DNA of 64,000 nucleotides from JACKJP01 sp050249695 (GCA_050249695.1 JBFWQA010000001.1:248001-312000), one strand, 5' to 3'. Numbered from the stretch's first letter, positions 16,193 to 24,591 are shown. Program-made: numbers and translations. Notes: generated from the letters alone by a model not told the origin.

Positions 16193-17350
16193 TTGAATAA
16201 GCACGAGATTCTGGGGGTTTTCGAGGACGCCGCATCGCGGCCGCTGGCCTATGCGCAGGCCTGGAAGGACCGAACCGGCGGCATGGTCGTCGGTTCCTTC
16301 CCCATGAATTTTCCGGGCGAGATCGCTCATGCTGCCGGCACGCTGCCCATGATTCTTCAGGAATCGGACGATCCGATCACGCTCGGTCACGGCGTCCTGT
16401 TCCCATTCTATTGCGGGTACACCCGTTCAATGGTCGATCAGGCGGCACGGCAGGAATTCAAGGTGCTGGACGCCATCATGTTCGGCGACCATTGCGTGCA
16501 GCTGCTCGGCATGGCCGACGCGATCCGCATGCAGCTTCCCGATACGAAGGTGATCTTCTTTCAGCTCATCTCTTCCATGTGCGATCCGTGGACATTCGGG
16601 CGCGCGGTGGAGAGCTTCGAGGTTCTCAAAGGCGAACTGGAGGAATTCCTCGGCCGCAAGGTCAGCGACGAGGCGATGCACGCAAGCACGAAGATCTTCA
16701 ATCGCAATCGGCAGATGATCCGCAAGCTCTACGAGATGCGCAAGAGCGGAGCGGTTTCGCTCTCTGCCGTCGAGATGCAGCATGTCGTCAAGTCCAGCAT
16801 GATCATGGACAAGGCCGATCACAACGAACTGCTCGAGCGGTTGCTGGCTTATGTCGAGGCTAACCCGGAACCCGAGCCCAAAGGCATCCGCCTGCATCTT
16901 TCCGGGCATTTCTGCCAGGCTCCCAAGCGCGAGGTTCTCGATATGATCGAGGATTGCGGGGCGATCATCGTAGGAGACGACCTCTATCACGGCTTTCGTT
17001 ACATCTCGACCGACGTCGAAGAGACCGGCAAGCCGGTCGAGGCGCTGGCGAAGTGGTACATGGAGCGCAATACCGGCGTGCCGTGCCCGACTCGCGTTCA
17101 GAACGATGTGGATTGGGACAGTTTCCTGCTGAAGGCCATGGAGCAGGAGAAGGCAGCTGGCATGATTGTGCTGATGGCTAAGTTCTGCGAGCCTCACATG
17201 TATTACTACCCCGAGGTGAAGGAGGCTTTCGAGAAGAAGGGCGTTCCGCACCTGCTGATCGAGACCGAGCATGAATCAATGGCGATCGAGGGGCTGAAGA
17301 CGCGCGTCGAAACGTTTCTGGAAATCGTCAAGCGCAGGCAGGCGGCCTGA
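16193..17350 (+). CDS. Benzoyl-CoA reductase / 2-hydroxyacyl-CoA dehydratase-type subunit, BcrC/HgdB-like (pair 2)
   Basis: A 385-residue paralog of the subunit at 2260-3408. I chose the TTG at 16193 because GGAGGA lies 5 bases upstream and the resulting N-terminus (MNKHEILGVFEDAA) aligns with the paralog; no ATG fits. The same cysteine positions are present (FYCGYTRS, GDHCVQL, GHFCQAP, EDCG, VPCPTR, KFCEPHMYYYPE). A FNRNRQMIRKLYEMRK helix is shared with pair 1. With its partner at 17432 it should form the iron-sulfur catalytic heterodimer. This pair is directly followed by an activator ATPase gene, so it is the pair most clearly equipped for ATP-driven electron transfer. Confidence 0.85.
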   Translation: MNKHEILGVFEDAASRPLAYAQAWKDRTGGMVVGSFPMNFPGEIAHAAGTLPMILQESDDPITLGHGVLFPFYCGYTRSMVDQAARQEFKVLDAIMFGDHCVQLLGMADAIRMQLPDTKVIFFQLISSMCDPWTFGRAVESFEVLKGELEEFLGRKVSDEAMHASTKIFNRNRQMIRKLYEMRKSGAVSLSAVEMQHVVKSSMIMDKADHNELLERLLAYVEANPEPEPKGIRLHLSGHFCQAPKREVLDMIEDCGAIIVGDDLYHGFRYISTDVEETGKPVEALAKWYMERNTGVPCPTRVQNDVDWDSFLLKAMEQEKAAGMIVLMAKFCEPHMYYYPEVKEAFEKKGVPHLLIETEHESMAIEGLKTRVETFLEIVKRRQAA

Positions 17351-17431
17351 TCGTCTGTATCGTGATACCGCTGACGGATCGGTTCGACCGGCCTGTCCGT
17401 TATACCTGGAACCGTACCAAGGAGAATTCTC

Positions 17432-18760
17432 GTGAACATCGCGGTGCAAGAGAAGAAGGCCAACAAGCTGAAGTCGACCCGGATCGCCGGCAAGCTGGTG
17501 AACGATTACTGGGAGATGGTCTGGCGCGCCAAGGAAGAGGGCAAGCTGGTCTGCTGGTACGAGGGTTCGGCGATCAACCCCTTCCTGGAGGCCGCCGACA
17601 TCTGCTGGGTTCATGGCGAGGCCTATTCGGCGATGCTCGCCGCGCGCCATCAGGAGGTGAAGGCACAGCAGGCGGCCGAGGAGCGCGGCTATATGAAGGA
17701 GCTTTGCTCCTATGCGCGCACCCATCTCGGCTGCGCGGTCACCAATCAGCGCAACCGCAACGATACCGATACCGGCGTCTCCAATGCACCGAGCGACGAC
17801 GATCTTGCCGCCAAGCTTCCTGCGCCGGACATGATCATCTCGGCCTATGCCTACTGCTCGACGGGCCAGCAGTGGGATGAGATGACCTCCCGCCTGTTCG
17901 GAAAGAAGATTCCCATTTTCAACGTTTCGATTCCGTGGGTCTGGGGCTCCAAGCCGGATGCCGGCTATCTGCGCGGACAGGAATGGGACGAAACATCCAA
18001 ATATGTCGCCCGTCAGCTTGAAGACATGGTGAAGTTCATCGAGGAGCGCACCGGCAAGCCCTATCCGTGGGACCGCCTGCGCGCCATGATGGCCGACATC
18101 AAGACGGCCTCCAAACTCCGCCTGGAGGCGATGGACATGTGTACGGCGCGTCCGGCGCCCGCGAGCTTCTTCGACTGGGTCGTCTCAATCGCGCCGATCA
18201 ACAATCTGCCCGTTCCGGGTATCGTCGACTACTTCACCGCCGTTCGCGACGAGGTTGCCGAGCGCGTTGCCAAGGGCGAGGGCGCGGTGCCTAAGGAAAA
18301 GTACCGCCTCTTCTTCGACGGCATTATGAACTGGAACAAGGTCGGCTGGCTCGCGGAAAAGTTCGCCCGCTATGATGCGGCAGTCATCTGCGGCCGCTAC
18401 ACGCACATGGCCTTCTGGCAGGAACCCGACCTGATCAACGCGAACGATCCGCTGCTCGGCATGGCGCAGAACTACCTGATCTGCCCCAATAATCACGCGG
18501 CGCCGATTCTCATCGACCTGATTATGGACCTCTGCAAGAAATATGAGGTCGACGGGATGGTCATCCACGCCTCGCGCACCTGTCGCGCCTTCACCAATCC
18601 GCAATTCCTGATCGCCGATGCGGCGACCAAGCGCCTCGGCATCCAGACCTCGATGTTCGAGGGCGATGTGACGGACGAGTCGTTCTACAAGGACGAGTTG
18701 CTCAACAGCCGCGTCGAGGCGATGCTTGAAGCGATCGACTCGCGCAGGATGGTGGCGTAA
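17432..18760 (+). CDS. Benzoyl-CoA reductase-type large subunit, BcrB/HgdA-like (pair 2)
   Basis: A 442-residue paralog of the protein at 3458-4834, beginning at a GTG with AGGAGA 6 bases upstream. It has the family cysteines in ELCSYARTHLG, AYCSTGQQWDEM, the LICPNNHAAP region and ASRTCRAFT, plus the KEKYRLFFDGIMNWNKVGW block shared with BcrB-like proteins. It lacks part of the N-terminal extension of its paralog. It lies 81 bases after the small subunit and 47 bases before the activator gene, in one operon. It should bind substrate CoA ester and clusters with its partner in the cytoplasm. Ring reduction is favoured by context but dehydratase function is not excluded. Confidence 0.85.
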   Translation: MNIAVQEKKANKLKSTRIAGKLVNDYWEMVWRAKEEGKLVCWYEGSAINPFLEAADICWVHGEAYSAMLAARHQEVKAQQAAEERGYMKELCSYARTHLGCAVTNQRNRNDTDTGVSNAPSDDDLAAKLPAPDMIISAYAYCSTGQQWDEMTSRLFGKKIPIFNVSIPWVWGSKPDAGYLRGQEWDETSKYVARQLEDMVKFIEERTGKPYPWDRLRAMMADIKTASKLRLEAMDMCTARPAPASFFDWVVSIAPINNLPVPGIVDYFTAVRDEVAERVAKGEGAVPKEKYRLFFDGIMNWNKVGWLAEKFARYDAAVICGRYTHMAFWQEPDLINANDPLLGMAQNYLICPNNHAAPILIDLIMDLCKKYEVDGMVIHASRTCRAFTNPQFLIADAATKRLGIQTSMFEGDVTDESFYKDELLNSRVEAMLEAIDSRRMVA

Positions 18761-18807
18761 CAGCGCCGGCCTGCTTACATGAGAGACGAGACATCAAGGA
18801 GTACGAC

Positions 18808-19779
18808 ATGAAATCCTTCGTAATGGGGATCGATTTCGGGTCCACGACGGCAAAGACGGTTATCCTCGACCTCAAGGGCCGGGTCGTCTCGTCCAGCGTC
18901 GCGCATATGGGCGCCGTCAGCGGCGATGGCGTGAAGGCGTCCATCGCCAACGCGCTGGAACAGGCCGGCATCACGCAGGAGGATGTCGGACGCACCGTCA
19001 GCACCGGCTATGGGCGGCGTATGCTCGACATTGCCGACAAGAACTTCACCGAGATCACCTGCCACGCGCGCGGTGCCGTTGCGATGGTGCCGGATGCGCG
19101 TCTCGTCATCGACATTGGCGGTCAGGACAGCAAGGTGATCGCGGTCGATTCCAACGGTCTCGTCGCGCAGTTCGCCATGAACGACCGCTGCGCTGCGGGC
19201 ACCGGCAAGTTCCTTGAGGTTCTTGCCCGGGCGATGGAAATCGATCTTGAGAAGATGGGCGGCGTTGCGCTGGAAGCAAAGGAGGAACTGAAGATCTCCT
19301 CCATGTGCGCGACCTTCGCCGAAACGGAAGTCATCTCATTGCTCGCGGAAGGCAACACCAAGCCCAACGTGCTGGGTGCGGTCCATGCCGCGATCGCCAG
19401 CCGCACGCTCGGCCTCGTCGGCCGCGTCGGCAAGAAGGGCCCGGTCGTGATGACCGGCGGCGTCGCCAAGAACCAGGCGGCCGTCCACTATATCGAGAAG
19501 GCGCTCGGCATGCCGCTGATCCTGCCCGAGACGCCGCAGATCGCAGGCGCGCTCGGCGCCGCATTGATCGCGCTCGACGACTACCGCGCCGAGCACAAGG
19601 ACGATCTTGCGGCAATGGAGGAGGACGATCGCCTGGACGCCCAGATGGAGTTCGACAAGTCCTGCGTGCCGGGCTGCAGGGGTGTGCCTGAACTGGCGCT
19701 GACCGAGCAGGAGAAGGCCGCCGGGCCCGCCAAGGGCAAGATCAGGACGATCTGGGAAGCAGTCCAGAACAACCTCTGA
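18808..19779 (+). CDS. ATP-dependent reductase activator (BadF/BadG/BcrA/BcrD-type archerase)
   Basis: A 323-residue ASKHA-fold ATPase that hydrolyses ATP to push an electron from ferredoxin onto the reductase. The phosphate loops DFGSTTAK (residues 9-16) and IGGQDSK (103-109) are present. The cysteines that would hold one [4Fe-4S] cluster between two monomers are C128 (NDRCAAGTGKF) and C167 (SSMCATFAETEV). It is about 55 residues longer than simple dehydratase activators; the C-terminal extension carries a CVPGC pair (286-290). Benzoyl-CoA reductases of Thauera and Rhodopseudomonas use two different ATPases, dehydratases a homodimer; only this one is encoded here, so a homodimer serving one or both reductase pairs is likely. 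Confidence 0.9.
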   Translation: MKSFVMGIDFGSTTAKTVILDLKGRVVSSSVAHMGAVSGDGVKASIANALEQAGITQEDVGRTVSTGYGRRMLDIADKNFTEITCHARGAVAMVPDARLVIDIGGQDSKVIAVDSNGLVAQFAMNDRCAAGTGKFLEVLARAMEIDLEKMGGVALEAKEELKISSMCATFAETEVISLLAEGNTKPNVLGAVHAAIASRTLGLVGRVGKKGPVVMTGGVAKNQAAVHYIEKALGMPLILPETPQIAGALGAALIALDDYRAEHKDDLAAMEEDDRLDAQMEFDKSCVPGCRGVPELALTEQEKAAGPAKGKIRTIWEAVQNNL

Positions 19780-19885
19780 TCCGCAGTCGCCGCACGATTC
19801 AATCAAAAACAAGACGGCAAGAGTTGCAGACGTTCAATCAGCCTGTCCGGTGCGAGCCGGGCGGGCTCATCGTATGGAGCTTTTG

Positions 19886-20101
19886 ATGGACCGTTTCCCC
19901 GCCCTTCGTCTCATCCTCCGCTGCGGTCGCGCCGGCGCCGCACTGTTGGCTGTCCTGGTCACGGCGCTGGCCATCGTGGTCGCATGGGGCTTCATCGGCT
20001 GGTGGGCGCTGCTGGCGGCGCCGTTTGTTCTCATATTCAGCTACTATATGGCGAAAAGCTATGTGGAGATCGTCCAGATCATCACCGAAATGGTTCATTG
20101 A
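19886..20101 (+). CDS. Small two-helix membrane protein of unknown function
   Basis: A 71-residue protein with a short basic N-terminus followed by two hydrophobic segments (roughly residues 14-32 and 34-52) and a short polar tail. The ATG at 19886 is preferred because GGAG lies 6 bases upstream; an in-frame ATG at 19874 would add four residues. It sits between the activator ATPase and the alcohol dehydrogenase, 12 bases before the latter, and is clearly part of the operon. I do not recognise a family. A membrane anchor or electron-input adaptor for the reductase, or an accessory for uptake, would fit the context but neither is supported by a motif. Confidence 0.7.
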   Translation: MDRFPALRLILRCGRAGAALLAVLVTALAIVVAWGFIGWWALLAAPFVLIFSYYMAKSYVEIVQIITEMVH

Positions 20102-20113
20102 GGGGACGGGAAT

Positions 20114-21202
20114 ATGAAAGTAAGGGCCGGCTTCGCGCGCGGACAGAACACGCAAATCGAGGTGGATGAATTCGATCTGGAGGGGCCACGCGAAGGGGAG
20201 GTTCTCATCGAACTGAAGGCGGCGGGGCTGTGCCACTCCGATATGTCGTTTTTCGATGGGGCACGCGACTGGACCGACTATCCGATCATTCTCGGCCACG
20301 AGGGCGCGGGGATCGTGCGGGAAGTCGGCACGGGCGTGAAGAGCGTTACGCCGGGCGACCATGTCATTCCGGTCGCGATCCCGGAATGCGGCGAGTGCCG
20401 CCCCTGCCGCAGCAGCAAGTCGAACCTTTGCGACGAGTACTTCATTCCCACTGCGCGCCGTCCGTTTTCGCGGCAGGGGCGACCCGTACGGGCCTTTTGC
20501 GAATTGGGCACCTTCTCCAACATGATGGTCGTGCGGGAGATGCAGGTCACGAAGATAAGGAACGATGTCCCGCTCGACGTCATCTGCTGCATCGGCTGCG
20601 CCGGCGCGACGGGCATCGGTTCGGCGCTCTACACGGCCAAGGTCGAGAAAGGCTCTTCGGTCGTCGTCTTCGGACTTGGCGGAATCGGTCTGAATGTGGT
20701 GGAAGGCGCGCGTATAGCGGGCGCCTCCATGATCATCGGCATCGACACCAATGCCGGGAAGGAAGCTGCCGCGCGGGCGGTCGGCGTCACGCACTTCATC
20801 AATCCGCTCACGCTGAAGGGCGATATTGTCGGGCATGTCCGCGAATTGACGGACGGTGGTGCCGACTACAGCTTCGAATGCGTCGGTCATCAGGACCTTG
20901 TCCGTCAGGCGGTGGAGTGCACGCGCATAGGCTGGGGCATGACCGTTTCGATCGGCATCCTGCCGGGAGCGCAGGAAATGGTGCTGCGGTCGCGGTCCCT
21001 GCAGGAAGGCAGGCATCTGACCGGTTCCTATCTCGGCAATGTGAAAACCCGCACGCAATTGCCGGAACTGGTGGATCTTTACGCCGAGGGCAAGCTGGCG
21101 CTCGATGATCTGATTTCCCACCGCATCGGTCTTGAGCAGATCGCGCACGGCTTCTCGCTGCTGCATGAGGGTGCTGCAAGGCGCGTCGTCGTCGAGTTCT
21201 GA
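20114..21202 (+). CDS. Zinc-dependent alcohol dehydrogenase (MDR family), possible hydroxyacyl-CoA dehydrogenase
   Basis: A 362-residue medium-chain dehydrogenase. Catalytic zinc ligands are visible in GLCHSD, GHEGAG and IGCAGATG; the four structural zinc cysteines are in ECGECRPCRSSKSNLC; the NAD-binding motif GLGGIGL follows near residue 195. Fold and length match class III-type ADHs and also 6-hydroxycyclohex-1-ene-1-carbonyl-CoA dehydrogenase (Had, about 368 residues) of the Thauera benzoyl-CoA pathway, which is the role suggested by its position in the reductase operon. The general family match is firm; the specific assignment is inference. A GGGACGGGA-type ribosome site precedes the ATG. 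Confidence 0.88.
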   Translation: MKVRAGFARGQNTQIEVDEFDLEGPREGEVLIELKAAGLCHSDMSFFDGARDWTDYPIILGHEGAGIVREVGTGVKSVTPGDHVIPVAIPECGECRPCRSSKSNLCDEYFIPTARRPFSRQGRPVRAFCELGTFSNMMVVREMQVTKIRNDVPLDVICCIGCAGATGIGSALYTAKVEKGSSVVVFGLGGIGLNVVEGARIAGASMIIGIDTNAGKEAAARAVGVTHFINPLTLKGDIVGHVRELTDGGADYSFECVGHQDLVRQAVECTRIGWGMTVSIGILPGAQEMVLRSRSLQEGRHLTGSYLGNVKTRTQLPELVDLYAEGKLALDDLISHRIGLEQIAHGFSLLHEGAARRVVVEF

Positions 21203-21400
21203 ACGGCCGTCCGTGCCGCGATTGGCGTGGGATTTTGGCCCGGACGCGGATTGACTCTGGCCGTGCGCCCCGCATATTTGTCAAAGGTTGATCCAATAAT
21301 GACGGGCGCGGACGTCGCCGTTGGTTTTTCGGCACGAAACCGCATGCAGCAGGCCGGCTGATCAGCGGCTTCGCCGCCGCCAGCAAGGGAGAAGGCGAGA

Positions 21401-22579
21401 ATGAGCAAAGCCGATACGCAGGAAACCGCCAACAGGCCGGTGATCAGCGATGAGGACCGCCCTTTGGCCGGCGTCGTCGTCCTGGAGACCTCGAGCTTCC
21501 TGACCGGTCCCTACGCGTCCATGATGCTCGCCGATCTCGGCGCCGAAGTGATCAAGGTCGAGCCGCCGGAAGGCGACGGATTCCGTCGCTTCGGCTACAA
21601 CCGCAAGGGCTTCGGTGCGACGTGGACGAATGCCAACCGCAGCAAGAAGAGCATCGTTATCGATCTCAAGCAGCAGGAAGGCCTCTCCCGGTTGAAACAA
21701 CTGGTGAAGAAGTCCGATATCCTGTTGGAAAACTGGCGCCCGGGCGTCGCCGAGAAGCTTGGCCTCGGCCAGGATGTCGTCACCGCGCTCAATCCGAAGA
21801 TCATCCGCATTTCCATCACCGGCTTCGGCGACAAGGGCCCGCTCGTCAAGGCGCCGGCGCTCGACTCGCTTATCCAGGGCCGCACGGGGCTGATCGCGGC
21901 TGAAGGTCGCCATGGAAACCCGTCCGTCACGCCGTTCAATATGGTCGATAAGGTGGTTGCGGCGATGGCGGCGCAGGCTGTGCTGGCGGCGCTCTACAAG
22001 CGCGACCGGACCGGCAAGGGCGCTTATATCCAGCTGCCGATGCTTGATGCGCTCGCCTATTTCAATTTCCCGGACATGTTCCAGCACCGGACCTTCGAAA
22101 ACGACACGACCGGCTGGAAGCCCCCCCAGGAGCAGGTTCTGCAGACCAGCGACGGCCATATCGTCATTTCGCCGGTCAACGGCAAACAGATGTCGGTCAC
22201 GCTCAACGCCATCGAGCGGGCCGAATGGAAGGAAGAGCTCAAGAAGATGCCGGATCCCGTCGCTATGGCGGCAGACTTCTTCCGACGGGTCGGCGAGGTG
22301 GTGAAGGAAAAGCCGTCCGCATTCTGGCTCAAGCGCTTTGCGGAATACGATGTCCCGGCGTCCCCGGTCTACGGCTTTGACGAATTCCTTGCCGACGAGC
22401 AGGTCCGCTACAACGAGATCTTCCAGGAGATCCCTTCTCCGGTGGGCCCGATCCGCGCGGTACGCTATCCGGCCCTGTTCGACGACGCGCGGCTGCCGGT
22501 GCATTCCGGTCCGCCGTCCATCGGCGAGCACGACAAGGAAGTTGGCGACGGCAGCGGCATCGGCGGCAAGAAGAATTGA
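21401..22579 (+). CDS. Class III CoA-transferase (CaiB/BaiF family)
   Basis: A 392-residue formyl-CoA-transferase-type enzyme. The catalytic aspartate that forms the acyl-anhydride with substrate is D183 (FNMVDKVVAAMAAQ); the N-terminal LETSSFLTGPYASMMLADLGAEVIK-type CoA-binding region (about residues 28-52) is typical. It moves CoA from a donor such as succinyl-CoA to a carboxylic acid without ATP. It lacks the racemase His of the enzyme at 14688-15845, so the two CaiB-type proteins in the island do different jobs. It is 198 bases downstream of the dehydrogenase and 35 bases upstream of the second crotonase. Class III CoA-transferases activate aromatic acids in several anaerobes, giving a second activation route beside the two ligases. 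Confidence 0.87.
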   Translation: MSKADTQETANRPVISDEDRPLAGVVVLETSSFLTGPYASMMLADLGAEVIKVEPPEGDGFRRFGYNRKGFGATWTNANRSKKSIVIDLKQQEGLSRLKQLVKKSDILLENWRPGVAEKLGLGQDVVTALNPKIIRISITGFGDKGPLVKAPALDSLIQGRTGLIAAEGRHGNPSVTPFNMVDKVVAAMAAQAVLAALYKRDRTGKGAYIQLPMLDALAYFNFPDMFQHRTFENDTTGWKPPQEQVLQTSDGHIVISPVNGKQMSVTLNAIERAEWKEELKKMPDPVAMAADFFRRVGEVVKEKPSAFWLKRFAEYDVPASPVYGFDEFLADEQVRYNEIFQEIPSPVGPIRAVRYPALFDDARLPVHSGPPSIGEHDKEVGDGSGIGGKKN

Positions 22580-22614
22580 ACTGAACGCAGCAAGCTTATG
22601 GGAAGGAACGTCAG

Positions 22615-23499
22615 ATGACGGAAGATTTGCGGGATCGCATTCGCTACGAGGCGCGTGACGGAAGGGCCTACATCACCTTCTGCCGGCCGGAAAAGCGCAA
22701 TGCGCTGACCTACGAAATGTTCGACCGGATGATGGAGCATATCGAGACCGCCGAGCGTGACGACGATGTCCGCTGCATCATCTTCAAGGGCGAGGGCCCG
22801 GATTTTTCCACCGGCCACGATCTGGCGCAGGTGGGGTCCGAATACGGCTTCTCGCGTGAGCCCGGCGCGCGCCGTCCGAGCCAGCGCATCCGCATCCATT
22901 TCGACAAGCATCACGTCGAGCAGTTCCGCCACCTGTTCTATTGCATCAAACCGACCATGTCGCTTGTGCAGGGTAACTGCGTGGGCGCGGGCCTCTATAT
23001 CGTCGAGGCCTGCGACCTGGCGATTGCCGCCGACAATGCCCGGATCGGCCACCCGGAGCAGAAGATGGGCCTTGCCGGGTCCTCCTATATGACGAGCTGG
23101 TGCATCCTGACGCTTGGCCCCAAGCGGGCGCGCGAACTTCTCCTGCTCGGCGAGGTGATGGATGGCAAGCGTGCAGCCGAACTCGGCATTGTGAACAAGT
23201 CGGTGCCGCTGGAGGATCTGGAGGAAGCGGGAGAGGAATGGGCCGAGCGCATCGTCCGTCTGCCGCGCGACGCGATCGCCATCGGCAAGGCGGCAACGCA
23301 TCTGGCGATGGATTCGCTCGGCATGACGTCGCAGTTCGTCCACGGCTATGTCGGACACGCGTTGGGCACCAACATCCGCTACGAGCCCGACGAGTTGAAC
23401 TTCATGAAGGAGCGCAGCAAGTCCGGTGTCGCCGGCGCTGCAAAGAAGCGCGAAGGCCGCTACGACGAAGCCTCGAAGAAGAAGAAAAAATCTTCCTGA
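22615..23499 (+). CDS. Enoyl-CoA hydratase/isomerase-family protein (crotonase) with lysine-rich tail
   Basis: A 294-residue crotonase. The oxyanion/CoA motifs are present (STGHDLAQ near 65-72; GNCVGAGLYIVEACDL near 120-135). The equivalent of rat Glu164 is retained (E148 in IGHPEQKMG) but the Glu144 position is Y128. The N-terminal half has an unusual insertion (HFDKHHVEQFRHLFYC, about 95-110), and the C-terminus ends in a basic Lys/Ser tail with five consecutive lysines. By position in the operon it may hydrate a cyclic dienoyl-CoA, as Dch or BadK do, or open a ketone ring, as BadI does; the residues do not settle this. It terminates 36 bases from the convergent korB. Confidence 0.85.
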   Translation: MTEDLRDRIRYEARDGRAYITFCRPEKRNALTYEMFDRMMEHIETAERDDDVRCIIFKGEGPDFSTGHDLAQVGSEYGFSREPGARRPSQRIRIHFDKHHVEQFRHLFYCIKPTMSLVQGNCVGAGLYIVEACDLAIAADNARIGHPEQKMGLAGSSYMTSWCILTLGPKRARELLLLGEVMDGKRAAELGIVNKSVPLEDLEEAGEEWAERIVRLPRDAIAIGKAATHLAMDSLGMTSQFVHGYVGHALGTNIRYEPDELNFMKERSKSGVAGAAKKREGRYDEASKKKKKSS

Positions 23500-23504
23500 T
23501 ATCG

Positions 23505-23530
23505 ATGGCGCCGCGCCTGCGCGGCGCCAT
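23505..23530. terminator. Bidirectional hairpin between crotonase and korB
   Basis: A perfect 12-bp GC-rich inverted repeat (23505-23516 with 23519-23530, arms ATGGCGCCGCGC and its complement). It lies exactly between two convergent stop codons and can fold in transcripts from either side. A T-run is lacking, so termination may be Rho-assisted. Confidence 0.65.
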
Positions 23531-23535
23531 TCTGC

Positions 23536-24591
23536 CTATCGGAGCTTGGCGTTGATCGCGCCGAGCGCAGCCGAACCCGGGCAGAGTTCAGCCGCGGGAA
23601 TCGAATTCAGGGCCCGCTCGGGCGTCCCCAGCACCTTGTGCAGGTCCTGTTCGGCCTCGTTGACATATAGAAGGCCGGTGGCCACCGTGCCGTTCTTGGC
23701 ATGGCCTCGAATGGCATTGAGCGCCGCATCCGGGTCACGCACATCGTGAGAATCCTGCAGCTTGTGCAACTGCAGGATCGATCCGTCATGCAATGTGACA
23801 TCCGTCGTCGTACCCGGATCGTAGTCGACCTCGATTTCCTCCATCTCCGGCACGAAATCGAGCCGCCCCATCATCTGGTAGTGGTCGCGGATATACTCGT
23901 AGCTCTTCGTCGAGGTCGTGTGGTTGTTGAACGTCACACATGGCGAAAGCACGTCGAGAAAGGCAAAGCCGTTATAGGAGAGGGCAGCCTCGATCAGCGG
24001 CACGAGCTGCGGTTTGTCGCCCGAAAAAGAGCGTGCGACGAAGCCGGCGCCCAGCTGAATGGCGAGCTGGCACAGATCGATCGCGTCGAACGGGTTCGGC
24101 TCGCCTTTCTTGGAGGGGGAATTCTTGTCGTTGGTCGCCGAGAACTGGCCTTTCGTCAGGCCGTAGCAGCCATTGTTCATGACGATATAGCTCATGTTCA
24201 GCTGCCGGCGAACCGCGTGACAGAACTGCCCGAGGCCGATCGATGCGGTGTCGCCGTCGCCCGAGACGCCGATATAGATCAGGTCGCGATTGGCCAGGTT
24301 GGCGCCGGTTGCGATCGAGGGCATGCGCCCGTGCACGGAGTTGAAGCCATGGCTGCGGCCGAGAAAATACGTCGGGGATTTCGACGAGCAACCGATCCCG
24401 GAGACCTTCGCGATGCGGTGAGCCGGCAGGTTCAGCCGGTAGCACGCTTCGATGATGGCGGCGGTGATGGAATCGTGGCCACAGCCCGCGCACAACGTCG
24501 ACATCGATGCTTCATAGTCGCGTCGTGTCAGGCCGAGCGTGTTCTTTGGCAGCGCCGGGTGGTGCGCGATCGGCTTCTGGATATAGCTCAT
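23536..24591 (-). CDS. korB: 2-Oxoglutarate:ferredoxin oxidoreductase, beta (TPP-binding) subunit
   Basis: A 351-residue beta subunit of the 2-oxoacid:ferredoxin oxidoreductase family. The thiamine-diphosphate site is visible as GDGDTASIG followed about 30 residues later by NNGCYGLTKGQ, with iron-sulfur cysteines in CAGCGHDS and GIGCSS and a later SPCVTF. The enzyme decarboxylates a 2-oxoacid to the acyl-CoA and reduces ferredoxin. It follows korA by 10 bases in the order korC-korA-korB. The subunit sizes match KorABC of Azoarcus evansii as I recall it, which feeds electrons to benzoyl-CoA reductase; substrate specificity for 2-oxoglutarate is inferred from that match. Confidence 0.88.
   Translation of the reverse strand: MSYIQKPIAHHPALPKNTLGLTRRDYEASMSTLCAGCGHDSITAAIIEACYRLNLPAHRIAKVSGIGCSSKSPTYFLGRSHGFNSVHGRMPSIATGANLANRDLIYIGVSGDGDTASIGLGQFCHAVRRQLNMSYIVMNNGCYGLTKGQFSATNDKNSPSKKGEPNPFDAIDLCQLAIQLGAGFVARSFSGDKPQLVPLIEAALSYNGFAFLDVLSPCVTFNNHTTSTKSYEYIRDHYQMMGRLDFVPEMEEIEVDYDPGTTTDVTLHDGSILQLHKLQDSHDVRDPDAALNAIRGHAKNGTVATGLLYVNEAEQDLHKVLGTPERALNSIPAAELCPGSAALGAINAKLR

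Noticed and set aside
14688..21202. Assignment of specific names such as bcrC/bcrB, had or dch to the island's genes
   Set aside because: Family membership is clear but orthology and substrate are not; specific symbols would overstate what the sequence shows.
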